Positions 19,518-28,400 of a DNA stretch of 42,094 bases are shown piece after piece. Source of the DNA: Pirellulaceae bacterium (GTDB lineage Bacteria > Planctomycetota > Planctomycetia > Pirellulales > Pirellulaceae); contig JAKVBY010000009.1 of NCBI GenBank assembly GCA_022446825.1, forward strand, positions 1 through 42,094. The letters run 5' to 3'. The number at the start of each line of letters is the position of its first letter. Position 1 is the stretch's first letter. The position numbers and the translations under genes were made by a program. Below the pieces are notes generated by a model that saw nothing but the letters and a program-made list of their open reading frames with translations, was not told where the DNA came from and did not search any database.

Positions 19518-20498
19518 TCATTCGTATCCACGAGGATGTAAGTGGTGCCAACGCCAAGCCGTCTCAACGATCGGCTGAATCTCTGTATAACGTGGCGCCC
19601 AATCCAAAGTTTTTTGTGCCAGACTCGAATCGGCAACCAGTTCTGGTGGATCGCCAGGCCGACGTCTACCAATGGTTTCTGGGATCTTGTGCCCTGTAAC
19701 TTGTCGGCAGGCGTCGATAATTTCTCTCACACTCGTACCTCGACCGGTACCCAAATTCATTTGGAGCCCTGCTCCTAATTCAATTTTCTGCAGCGCCAAA
19801 ACATGGGCGTCGCCAAGATCGTCGACGTGGATGTAATCTCGGATGCACGTACCATCCGGAGTGGGGTAGTCATCCCCGAAGATGGTGATCTGGTCACGTT
19901 GCCCAAGGGCCACCTGCAAAACAATGGGAATGAGATGCGACTCCGGATCATGATCTTCACCTATATCTCCCGTGGTCGCAGCACCCGCCGCATTAAAATA
20001 ACGCAGCGCCGCATAGCCAAAACCATAGGCAGCGGCGTAGTCCGCTAAAGCCTGTTCAACAACTAGTTTGGTGAAGCCATAGGGATTGATCGGGCGTTGG
20101 ACTTCCTGCTCTGTAATCGGGATCGTTTCCGGCGCACCGTAGGTCGCCGTAGTACTGGAGAAAACAAAACGCCGGACATCGGCACGGCGCATCGCTTCCA
20201 GCAGACTAAGTGCGGCAACAACATTGTTCTGATAATACTTTGCCGGATCCGTGACCGATTCACCCACCAGCGCAAAAGCCGCAAAGTGCATTACGGCATC
20301 GATTTGCTTATCTTTCAATGTCGATTCAAGCAGTTCTCCATCGTGTAAGTCACCCTCGATGAGCCGCCCCTGACGGCACGCCGAACGGTGACCTTGCGAA
20401 AGATTGTCATAAATCCAGACCTCATGGCCAGCAGCCTCCAGGCGCCGGGCCGCATGAGACCCTATGTAGCCCGCTCCGCCTGTCACCAAGATGTTCAT
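19518..20498 (-). CDS. galE: UDP-glucose 4-epimerase
   Basis: A 326-residue extended short-chain dehydrogenase. The NAD-binding motif is GGAGYIGSH (7-15), followed by YDNLSQGH, the catalytic Ser/Thr in SSTTATYG and the Tyr140-xxx-Lys144 pair (YGFTK); RYFNAAGA, VQ and RDYIHVDDL further on are typical of GalE. It interconverts UDP-glucose and UDP-galactose for polysaccharide or lipopolysaccharide precursors in the cytoplasm. The ATG at 20498 has GAGGAAAG ten bases upstream, favouring it over an ATG at 20531. A PlsC-type gene follows after seven bases. Related epimerases (WbpP-type) remain possible, but the sequence is close to classical bacterial GalE. Confidence 0.93.
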   Translation of the reverse strand: MNILVTGGAGYIGSHAARRLEAAGHEVWIYDNLSQGHRSACRQGRLIEGDLHDGELLESTLKDKQIDAVMHFAAFALVGESVTDPAKYYQNNVVAALSLLEAMRRADVRRFVFSSTTATYGAPETIPITEQEVQRPINPYGFTKLVVEQALADYAAAYGFGYAALRYFNAAGAATTGDIGEDHDPESHLIPIVLQVALGQRDQITIFGDDYPTPDGTCIRDYIHVDDLGDAHVLALQKIELGAGLQMNLGTGRGTSVREIIDACRQVTGHKIPETIGRRRPGDPPELVADSSLAQKTLDWAPRYTEIQPIVETAWRWHHLHPRGYE

Positions 20499-20714
20499 TT
20501 TTTCTGCTTTCCTCATCCATCTAACCCGCAACTCTGGAGCATTCCGTAGGCGAATTGCGGAATTCTCGCGCCACGGAAAAATCGCTATTACAGATCAATG
20601 TATGAATTATCCGAAACCAAGAGGTGTTGTGCTAGAGGCTTTCCAACAAGACTTCGCGTCATCCACCAGCCTACTGGGCCCTGTCTATTATATCGCTGAT
20701 GTAGAAGCGTTTTC

Positions 20715-21656
20715 ATGGTCCGTGCCAAACCTAAACCGCTCAGACCGAGCCCCAAACTAACGGGGAATGTCGCGGAACGATGGTCGGCTGCATTCATTGA
20801 ATATTTGCGCACAGAGTGCCATCTTTCGGAAAACACGGTGGCCGCTTATCAGCGTGATCTAAAACGCTTTCGACAATGGTTAGGGACAAAAAAAATTCCT
20901 GCTCTGACCATTCGTGATTTATCGGACTTTGTCGGTCATCTCCATGATCAAGAATTAGCTCCGGCGAGCATCGCCAGGCACGTTGTCGCCGTCAAAATGT
21001 TTTTTCGCTACCTACAACTCGAACAGATCCTCAAAGATAATCTGGTCGAACTACTTGGCAGCCCGAAGCTTTGGCAACGCATCCCCGAAGTTGTCGCACC
21101 TGAAATGGTAGAAACCTTCTTAGAGGCGCCTCAGCCGTTCGATGCCTTTTGGCGTCGCGACAGGGCACTCTTGGAATTACTCTATGCCACCGGCTGTCGC
21201 GCATCGGAACTCTCGAATATGAATTTGCGAGACCTTAGATTGGCTGACGGTTTTTGCATGTGCCACGGGAAGGGCAACAAACAACGGATTGTCCCTTTGG
21301 GACGGAAAGCACGCGAGGCAGTGACCGATTATCTCGACCATGATCGTAGTCGCTTGGCCTGCATTGCAGAGACGGCGCCTGACTGGCTACTTCTTTCACG
21401 AAGTGGGAAGCGGTTGCGGCGTGAAGCAATCTGGACGATCGTCAAGAAATATGCGTCCCGGGCGGGCATTTCGTCCAACGTCAGCCCCCACACCATGCGT
21501 CACAGTTTCGCAACTCATTTATTGGCAGGTGGTGCTGACCTGCGACAGGTTCAAGAAATGCTCGGCCACGCGAGTATCGCGACCACCCAAATCTACACAC
21601 ACATTGACCAATCGCGACTGAAACTCATTCATCAGCAATATCATCCTCGCGGCTAG
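20715..21656 (+). CDS. Tyrosine recombinase XerC/XerD type
   Basis: A 313-residue recombinase. An N-terminal SAM-like core-binding domain (about 20-115, HLSENTVAAYQRDLKRF) precedes the catalytic domain with a complete active site: Arg162 (TGCRASEL), Lys186 (GKGNKQ), His259 and Arg262 (HTMRHSFATHLL), His285 (LGHASIATTQIYTH) and nucleophile Tyr294. Length and motifs fit chromosomal XerC/XerD, which resolve chromosome dimers at dif. I cannot decide C versus D without comparison. No dif-like site or mobile element is apparent nearby, so this is a housekeeping gene and not an integrase. It lies divergent from galE; a short hairpin overlaps its stop codon. Confidence 0.92.
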   Translation: MVRAKPKPLRPSPKLTGNVAERWSAAFIEYLRTECHLSENTVAAYQRDLKRFRQWLGTKKIPALTIRDLSDFVGHLHDQELAPASIARHVVAVKMFFRYLQLEQILKDNLVELLGSPKLWQRIPEVVAPEMVETFLEAPQPFDAFWRRDRALLELLYATGCRASELSNMNLRDLRLADGFCMCHGKGNKQRIVPLGRKAREAVTDYLDHDRSRLACIAETAPDWLLLSRSGKRLRREAIWTIVKKYASRAGISSNVSPHTMRHSFATHLLAGGADLRQVQEMLGHASIATTQIYTHIDQSRLKLIHQQYHPRG

Positions 21657-21671
21657 GCTGACAATCAGCCT
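21655..21671 (+). terminator. Hairpin at the end of the xer gene
   Basis: AGGCTGA and TCAGCCT form a perfect seven-base stem around a CAA loop, starting inside the stop codon of the recombinase gene. Only two T residues follow, so its strength as an intrinsic terminator is doubtful. Confidence 0.4.
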
Positions 21672-22053
21672 TCTGCGCACCCCACACACAAGGTCAGCCC
21701 AAACATCTCCGGTTAAGAAGGTGTACACCACATCCTTTCCTGCTTTTTTTGACTTCGTCTCAATCGCAGTTTAGCGGCCAGCGGGAACCGGTGAAAAAAC
21801 AAGTGGAGAGTTGCCATCTCTAAATTTAATCCAAGTCTGGCTGGTGTCCCACACAGAGCCCTTTTTCATCCTTGCCGAGTCCCTGCGCTAAGCTGGATTT
21901 GCCGAGACAGTGAAAACAGATTTTTTGCCTGGCAATACCTACTCTGGGAACTCGGGCAGCAATGCGAGACAGGGCCTCTGAAATAACAAACAAAGAAGGC
22001 GTCTTTACCGCACAACCTCATGCGCCATAAAACGCACGGGCCCACTTCGAGAG
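21672..22053. other. Intergenic region between convergent genes
   Basis: Nearly 400 bases between the xer gene and the convergent ExbD gene. No small gene, RNA gene or repeat is recognisable apart from the hairpins at both edges. Confidence 0.4.
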
Positions 22054-22084
22054 AGGGAGCCCATCAACGACATGACAGCTCCCT
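22054..22084 (-). terminator. Hairpin after the last ExbD gene
   Basis: AGGGAGC and GCTCCCT pair over seven bases around a 17-base loop, 16 bases after the ExbD stop codon on the minus strand. No T-run follows. The loop contains CATCAACGACAT, a 12-mer repeated at 24184-24195 upstream of the ExbB gene. Confidence 0.35.
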
Positions 22085-22100
22085 GGAACGCGTCGATCAA

Positions 22101-22598
22101 CTAACCTCCACTCCGAGGCGGAGCAAATTTAATTTTTTCAACGAGCTTCACAATTTCACCACTGTCCGGATCAATATAGCCCGAGACTGCAGTAACCGCT
22201 TTGATGACTTCTCCGTAGCGCAGGTTATAATCGCAATCAAGCTCAACTTCCGCAGTTTCCTGATTACTACCTGGACCTCGCTCATCGCCAATTAAGGATG
22301 CCACATAATTGTGCAACGAGGGAAAATTACTAAACGATTGTTCGTTGAGAGAAATGCCGGTGATGACACCATCTTCATCCGCCTGCAGTCGAACTTTCAT
22401 CGGTGGCAAGTCATTGTCGTCGGGTAGACCAGCGTTCGGAGCGGCCAACGGCATCTTGATATTAAAATCACCTTCCTGCGACACAATTTTAAAAGTCATG
22501 ATAAAGAACACCAGCAACTGAAACACGATGTCAATCATCGGTGTCATCTGCAGTTCAATCTTATCTTGACCGCTACCGGTCGAGTGTCGAATTTTCAT
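22101..22598 (-). CDS. ExbD/TolR-family proton-channel subunit (second copy)
   Basis: A 165-residue single-span inner-membrane protein. A short cytoplasmic N-terminus leads into QMTPMIDIVFQLLVFFIM, where Asp23 is the proton-carrying aspartate conserved in ExbD, TolR and MotB. The periplasmic domain (about 45-165) is larger than in its neighbour. It should dimerise with the upstream ExbD paralogue or with itself inside an ExbB/TolQ pentamer and use the proton gradient to do work across the periplasm. The ATG at 22598 is 70 bases after the stop of the first ExbD gene. It is the last gene of the helical-repeat/ExbB/ExbD set. Confidence 0.9.
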   Translation of the reverse strand: MKIRHSTGSGQDKIELQMTPMIDIVFQLLVFFIMTFKIVSQEGDFNIKMPLAAPNAGLPDDNDLPPMKVRLQADEDGVITGISLNEQSFSNFPSLHNYVASLIGDERGPGSNQETAEVELDCDYNLRYGEVIKAVTAVSGYIDPDSGEIVKLVEKIKFAPPRSGG

Positions 22599-22668
22599 AG
22601 CCCATTCAATACTGGTCGATTCTCTAACCTACTTGCAGAAAATATCTTGCTTTGCCTTCTTGCTGCGG

Positions 22669-23115
22669 TCAATTTCCAACATCTTCCTTGGCACGCAAGG
22701 CGAACTTTTCAAAGTTACTTTCCTGACACAACCGTATCAACTCCTGAACTTTTCCAGTGGCAGCATCCTGATGCGCTCGAATAATGATTGTCGCATCAGC
22801 CGTTGCCTTATTCTGAAGCTCTAATGTTGTCGCCTCATTAGCCAAATATGGCTTCAGAGCATTCAGTTCCAAAATCTCTTGACCACCTATCACCACCGAA
22901 CCTGTTCTCGTGACATGGAGCGTGATCGGAAAATCTGGGGGGTTCTCCGGCGGTTTTGCCAGAGTACTGTCCGGCAATTTGACACGGTCATCCTGTTCCG
23001 TCTGCGTAAAGTTAATCAGCACCATGAAAAATGCGATTAACTGAAACGTCATGTCAATCATCGGCGTAAGATCCCCTTCATGGATCTCACCTACCCGGTC
23101 ACGTCGAATGCGCAT
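22669..23115 (-). CDS. ExbD/TolR-family proton-channel subunit (first copy)
   Basis: A 148-residue protein with the ExbD layout: a basic N-terminus (MRIRRDRVGEIHEGD), one membrane span LTPMIDMTFQLIAFFMV with the proton-relay Asp21, and a periplasmic domain ending in a beta/alpha unit (ATIIIRAHQDAATGKVQELI). It starts three bases after the ExbB stop, so it is translationally linked to ExbB. It is clearly a paralogue of the following ExbD gene but divergent outside the membrane segment, which suggests a heteromeric arrangement of the two. The direct partner energised by the complex is not known; no TonB is encoded in the window. Confidence 0.92.
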   Translation of the reverse strand: MRIRRDRVGEIHEGDLTPMIDMTFQLIAFFMVLINFTQTEQDDRVKLPDSTLAKPPENPPDFPITLHVTRTGSVVIGGQEILELNALKPYLANEATTLELQNKATADATIIIRAHQDAATGKVQELIRLCQESNFEKFALRAKEDVGN

Positions 23116-23118
23116 GGC

Positions 23119-24000
23119 TTACTTCTTCGCTCCCACGGTTTGAAATCGATTCATGAGAGATTCACTACAGATGCCAACCTCTAAAACAAGTCTTGCGATC
23201 CGGTTTTTAAGTATATTGAATGCCGCAATGGCAGGAATCGCGATTAACAGTCCCGCCGCAGTCGTAATTAATGCCTTGGAAATCCCGTCAGCCAATTCTG
23301 CCGCTTTCGGTGTGGAGCCGCTAATCGCAATTACACGAAAAGCATCGATCATGCCGTGAACTGTACCAAACAAACCCACCATCGGACTCAAGGTTCCAAT
23401 CAATGCCATGTAGCTGAGTCGATGCTCTAGTTTCATGTTCTCCTCCTCACCAACTTCTTGCATAGCCTCCAGTGCTTGAGCATAGCCAGCAGAGAGCTTG
23501 GCTAGACCGGCCGACAACACTTGTCCTAGAAATGATTCATCATTCTTAGCGAGTTCATAGGCCTCTTGGTATTGTTTTTCATTGAGATGTTCTTCGAATT
23601 GGTCTAGCAAGAGTACCGGACAAACGTTGTCACGACGTGCTGTCAACAGGTTCATCACAAACAGGGCCACAAGAATGAAGGACAACGCTAGAAAGACAAG
23701 CATGTAACCCCAACCCAATGCACCCACGAGCCAACCGAGCACACTTTGAGGTGGCGCACTGCCAGAGCCACCCCCACCACCTGCCGCACCACCAGCACCA
23801 GCTGCGTCACCTCCACCGTCGTCGGCTCCGTCTTCAGCTCCGTCTTCAGCTCCGTCTTCTACGGCAGCGTCACCCTCTTGGCCGATGGCCACACTGGGTG
23901 AATGAAACAAGACCGTCGAGAAGCCGCCGACAGCAAGAATGGTAGTTAGCATCAAAACAAGTAACTTCGTACCTGATGCTAAAAAATCGCGTTGCAACAT
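23119..24000 (-). CDS. ExbB/TolQ/MotA-family proton-channel protein
   Basis: A 293-residue protein. The N-terminus (LLVLMLTTILAVGGF) is a signal peptide or extra membrane span, followed by an acidic/glycine linker with three EDGA-type repeats and a Gly-rich run. The canonical three-span ExbB core follows: span 1 MLVFLALSFILVALFVM, then the cytoplasmic loop, then spans 2 and 3 in MALIGTLSPMVGLFGTVHGM and ALITTAAGLLIAIPAIAAF. With the ExbD proteins it forms a proton-driven inner-membrane motor. I chose the ATG at 24000 (MLQRDFLASG) over the frame to 24060, since the signal-like segment follows it. Two ExbD genes follow directly; two helical-repeat genes precede it on the same strand. Confidence 0.92.
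   Translation of the reverse strand: MLQRDFLASGTKLLVLMLTTILAVGGFSTVLFHSPSVAIGQEGDAAVEDGAEDGAEDGADDGGGDAAGAGGAAGGGGGSGSAPPQSVLGWLVGALGWGYMLVFLALSFILVALFVMNLLTARRDNVCPVLLLDQFEEHLNEKQYQEAYELAKNDESFLGQVLSAGLAKLSAGYAQALEAMQEVGEEENMKLEHRLSYMALIGTLSPMVGLFGTVHGMIDAFRVIAISGSTPKAAELADGISKALITTAAGLLIAIPAIAAFNILKNRIARLVLEVGICSESLMNRFQTVGAKK
23825..23860. repeat. Three tandem copies of a 12-base unit inside the ExbB gene
   Basis: The unit GCTCCGTCTTCA occurs three times in a row (last copy ending in T). Read on the minus strand it encodes the EDGA repeats of the linker between the N-terminal hydrophobic segment and the ExbB core. In-frame copy changes would only lengthen or shorten the linker. Confidence 0.85.
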
Positions 24001-24334
24001 GGTTGCCTCCAAGGTCCCTGAATCGAGTCTGTAAAAAAATAGTGACCCCCAGCTTGTCACTCCTGAAAACTCATCAGCAGTGGCGGCAAACTGTGCTTCG
24101 CGAGAATGATTAATCTCTCGGAGTCACGACAAGTTTTAACAAGTACTTCCAATAAAACAAATGTCCCGCCAACCTGGGCGGAGCATCAACGACATCGGTC
24201 AAGTTTCTAATTTCTATTGTAATCTCATAAAATCGGCGCGTGAATCACCAAAGGAAAACACCACCTACGTTTACATCCGACGGAATTGTTGGTTTCAGTA
24301 TTACGTTGCCCAGTAGAACGTTCTAGCCGACAGT
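24001..24334. other. Gap upstream of the ExbB gene
   Basis: About 330 bases between the stop of the 349-residue helical-repeat gene and the ExbB start, longer than other gaps in the set. It holds a minus-strand hairpin candidate (24151-24181) and a copy of CATCAACGACAT (24184-24195). The ExbB gene may therefore have its own promoter, which I could not identify. Confidence 0.4.
24151..24181 (-). terminator. Weak terminator or attenuator hairpin between helical-repeat and ExbB genes
   Basis: On the minus strand CCGCC and GGCGG pair around a six-base loop and are followed within a few bases by a T-rich tract (complement of 24151-24162). The stem is only five pairs, so partial termination is more likely than a full stop. 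Confidence 0.35.
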
Positions 24335-25384
24335 TCATTCCTCTTTTGCCCATACACTGCCGGCGTACCGCTGCGTTAAGGTAGCACGAGCTCGCAACGC
24401 GCGATCGGCCTGATTCTGGTCGCCCCACAGCTTACTTAGATTATAAAGCGATTCGGCATGTGTCTCCGAATCTGTAAAGAATAGCAAATCGACATGGAGA
24501 AATGCCAACAAAGCATCTTTGGGTTTATTGGCTTTCAAATAACAGCGCCCCAACGCATTATAAGCATGCCCAAAGAGAATACCGCTTAATTGCGGGTCAT
24601 TATTCGCGATGATCGTTTCGACTAATTTGATACCCTCGTCATGATTTCCGGATTCCGCCAAACAAACAGCCTTTCCTGTTTCGGCCATTTTCTTCTGCAG
24701 CAAAGACTCGGGATCGTCATACTGCGACTCCATCACCATATCGAACCGCTTAACCGCGTCCTCATATTTTTTTTCTGCCAACATCGAGCGCCCCTGCAAA
24801 ACCGTCGCACGCAATTTGTAATCATTCCAAGGGGCCTTAATCAGATCGCCATAAAATTTACTCGCTGCCTTATAATTTCCCATCGACACGGCCATGTCGG
24901 CAATCAATTCGACCGCCGAAAAATAATGGTAACTTGCTGGATGTTCTTTGATAAACGAATTTAGCTTTCGAACCGCACCGTTCTTATCGCCTCCCCCACG
25001 CAAGACCAGTCGTGCTTCGGCATACGCTCCAAAAAAATCATAATCTGCCTTCAAGGCCTTGCGCGTCTCGAGGGATTCTACAGAAACCTTAACAAGGGCC
25101 TCCTTGACGTCCTCATACCGACCATCCGCCATGAGGTCACGGACCTTACGCAGTTCTCTCGCTTCGCCCGAAAAATTGATTTTACGAATGTCTCGCACCG
25201 AAATCTTACGAATCTGATTGCTCACACTTATATCGATTTCTGCCGGCGTAATATTCGTAATCTGTCCACGCGTCGGCGTACCACCAGACGTATAAACTTG
25301 ATCTGTAAGTTGCGCCACAGAACTCGCAGCAAACATTGCCGCGACATGAAACGCTACAATTGCTTTCCCCTTCAATCTCAACAT
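24335..25384 (-). CDS. Exported helical-repeat (TPR-like) protein, 349 residues
   Basis: The N-terminus (KGKAIVAFHVAAMFAASSVAQ) is a signal peptide. A small beta-rich segment (about 28-60: TRGQITNITPAEIDISV...IRKISVRDIRKINF) precedes a long helical region with tetratricopeptide-like spacing (VRDLMADGRYEDVKEAL, KFYGDLIKAPWNDY, GRSMLAEKKYEDAVKRF, ALGRCYLKANKPKDALLAF). It is probably periplasmic and a scaffold for protein contacts. I chose the ATG at 25384, preceded by GAGGAGC, over an ATG at 25414. It lies 106 bases downstream of the larger helical-repeat gene and upstream of ExbB, suggesting that both act with the proton-driven complex. TPR assignment is by eye. Confidence 0.75.
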   Translation of the reverse strand: MLRLKGKAIVAFHVAAMFAASSVAQLTDQVYTSGGTPTRGQITNITPAEIDISVSNQIRKISVRDIRKINFSGEARELRKVRDLMADGRYEDVKEALVKVSVESLETRKALKADYDFFGAYAEARLVLRGGGDKNGAVRKLNSFIKEHPASYHYFSAVELIADMAVSMGNYKAASKFYGDLIKAPWNDYKLRATVLQGRSMLAEKKYEDAVKRFDMVMESQYDDPESLLQKKMAETGKAVCLAESGNHDEGIKLVETIIANNDPQLSGILFGHAYNALGRCYLKANKPKDALLAFLHVDLLFFTDSETHAESLYNLSKLWGDQNQADRALRARATLTQRYAGSVWAKEE

Positions 25385-25490
25385 AAGATGCTCCTCGATC
25401 AGGAGTGGTCCCATTTAAACAAAATGTCCCACGTTCACTGAATAATCACATGCGTTCAAATACACGATTACTTACCGAATATTTCCTGAA

Positions 25491-28400
25491 CTACTTGCTT
25501 GCCACAGTTTTCTTTTCTTTCTTTTCTTCTTCGATTTCTTTCATTCCAATCGGTTGTCTCTTTTGATCTCGCTGGATCTGCTTCATTAAATTGTCATACT
25601 TCTCTCGCCATTTGGTCCAGATTTCGTCGCCTGGCTTTGCATAAAGACGATACGTGTTACGGATATCGTTCTGGGCAAATCGGTAATACTGCTTGGCGGC
25701 CTTCGATCCTTCTTTCTTACCCCGAGCCATCTGCAGATGGCAGTGGGCCACATTGAAGCGCGCTTCATGAAAGGTATCTCGCAAATCCGAGCGGCTGGCG
25801 ATTTTCTTAGATAAAGTGATCCAACCCCAAATCAGCGGTCTTTTGGTTTTGCTGTCTGGCAAATCGCCTTTAATGGCTTTGTCGTACTTGGCAAACTCCT
25901 TGGGCGAACTGTCGCCCCATTCCTGCAATGTCTGTGCTGCCCCTACCTGAATTGGCAATACCATTTGGTTCTTCCGCAGCATGGCTTCGTAAAACTTCAT
26001 TGATTTTTCGTAATTGCGGAGCTTGCGCAACAGCAAAGCGAGACGCAACTGAACATGCACTTTGATTCCATCATCAAGCTGAAGTTGGCCATTTTTTGCC
26101 ATTTCAATAATGCGTTCATAGGTACTGATCGCTTCGTTGAAATAATGAGAAGCCTCCGGAGAAATGGTTTTACTGAAAGTTAAAGCCTCCCCCATACCAT
26201 TAAAAGTATCCGCAACCCAATTCAGCACATTGAGTTCTTTCGACTCGCTGGAAACCTCCTGCAGAAACTGTTCAAACCCTTTCGTTAAGGCGGATTTGGC
26301 TTGAGTATCAACAACCAACTCAATCTGCTGCTTTAAGTCCCGCGCCAAAGCAACATAAATCCCAATAAGTCGTTTCTTACCTGCACCTGTTGTTCCGACG
26401 GTCGCCTTCAATTCGTTCATGACCTCTTTAGCTTTCGTGATCATGATCTGTCCGTTACCACCACCAGCAAGATTCGCAATGTATGCCCGCAAGGCCGTTT
26501 TGTATGTCTCTTGCGCAAAATCTGGAGCACTCACCGCCGCATGTTTGGTACGGACGAGTTTCAGGGTACCAATCTGATCATGTTCGAGTAATTCGATCGC
26601 TTTGGCTGTTTGCTGGGTGTCGAGATAGATCTGAGTCAAAGCAAGGCTTGCGGCAGCTAAAGAGGCATCCACTTTCCCTGCGTCTTGGACTCGGGCAATA
26701 CCGTCACTCAAAACTTCCTGGGTCTTTTGCTTTAATTGGTCTAATTCTTTCTGTTTACTCGTAATTTGCGCTGCCGGCACTTCTCCTTCCTGACGCCAAA
26801 CTCGCAGTTCCCGAGCACCTTTAAGATAAGCGCTCCACATCGCCTGACCAGTTTTGACGGCCGCCTCTCCTTTATTAGGTGAGTTATCTGGAATTCCAGC
26901 TAGATACGCTCTGGCTTGATCTAACTTCCCAGTCTTGATCATGAACGGAATAAGCGTGTTGAATGCTTCGGCCGCTTCCGGTTCTGCAGGCCATTGCTTC
27001 GTGATGTAGTCACAGATCCCAATGACGTGTTGCGTTTCAAATTCACGATCCTCCTCAGTTCCAGCCGTATAAAGCCGCAAATAGGACGCCATCGCAATCT
27101 TGGCACAATCTTTCGCAGTCGGACTACCTGGATAACGCTTGGCAATAAACTCACCCATGAGCGCAGATTCCAAATATGCTTCCGTCTTCCAATGCAAATA
27201 ACAAAGGAAGTAACGGACAATATTAACCTCCTCAACGGAGGTCTCTGCATCTGCAAAGGACATCGCAATACGAAAATAATGGATTGCGTCTTGCTGCCCG
27301 GCTGCCTTTGTTTGGTTCGCTTCCTCCAATTGTTCCTGCAAAAACTTTTTTTGCTCAGGATCTTGTTCTTTTGCCAGTCGATCAGGAACCATGGAAAGAA
27401 CAATGTCCGCGGTTTGCAGAGCGTCTAAGGCATCCTTTCCTGCCGCCTTCGCTTCGACAAAGTTACGTGGAACCGTTTTTTCATCCTCTAACGAACGTCC
27501 CCCAAGTTCCGCGGCCAAAGCACGCGCCGCTTGCTGCAAGTCGCCCGGCTGTCGCGAGACATAAATGGCCATTTTCTTCGCTTCATTGAGGGAACTCTTC
27601 GCTGCAGAGTCTCGTGGGTTTGCTTCTCGCAATGCCACTGCATGCTGTTGGAATGCCTGGGCCACCTTGAATCTCAAGAGAAGCCAATCTGGATCACGAG
27701 CCTCATTCGGTCGTGCGCCGTTAACCATTTCTCTACCCCGTTGAGCAGCAATGGCATATTGCTTCATGGACTCATGCGTCCAGGCGTCGAGCGCAAGTAA
27801 CATCACTTTTAATCTCAGTACGCGAAAGGCAGGTTGGTTGCCCGAATTTTCCAGCAACTCGTTATAACGAGTAATCGCGTCCTCACATTTGTTCATCTTT
27901 TGGAAAGACCGCCCCTGATACATCAACGCATAGAGCCCTGCCAGCAAACGCCGCCGTTTTTTATGAATCTCTCCGTACTGCGCCACAGCCTCCGTCAAGA
28001 CTTTGCTGTGATCCTCGGACCCCGGCTCATAAGTATCCGCCAATTCTTCTTTCACAACTGCCCGTAGTAATTGAGACTGCAGATATTCCTTGCGAAGTTG
28101 CTCGCGTTGCGCAAATTTCTCTGGGTCGTCGCGTTCATCGATAATGGTTGGAAACGACTCCAGTTTTTCCTTGACCTCAAGTTCGGACGTTTCAAAGACC
28201 TGATAAGCCTGTGTATAGAGATCGCGAGCTTGTGCTAACAAATCCGCGACATTGGATGCGCCCGGCTTTTTCGACTCTGCAACCTTTAAGGTCCCGCGTT
28301 TCTCGAGCAAATTCCCGAGTTGCCCCTTGGCCACCGAAACCAGAAAGTGTTGTGGTTTCTGTTGGATGAACTCCTCGAGCAAAGTCCGCGCTTGATCCAG

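Noticed and set aside
20715..21656. Tyrosine recombinase considered as a mobile-element integrase
   Set aside because: Length, motifs and the absence of attachment sites, tRNA targets or cargo genes fit a chromosomal XerC/XerD.
23718..23945. 75-codon plus-strand frame rich in His/Leu/Arg repeats over the ExbB linker
   Set aside because: It is the antisense of the EDGA/Gly repeats in the ExbB gene; its repetitiveness is a mirror image.
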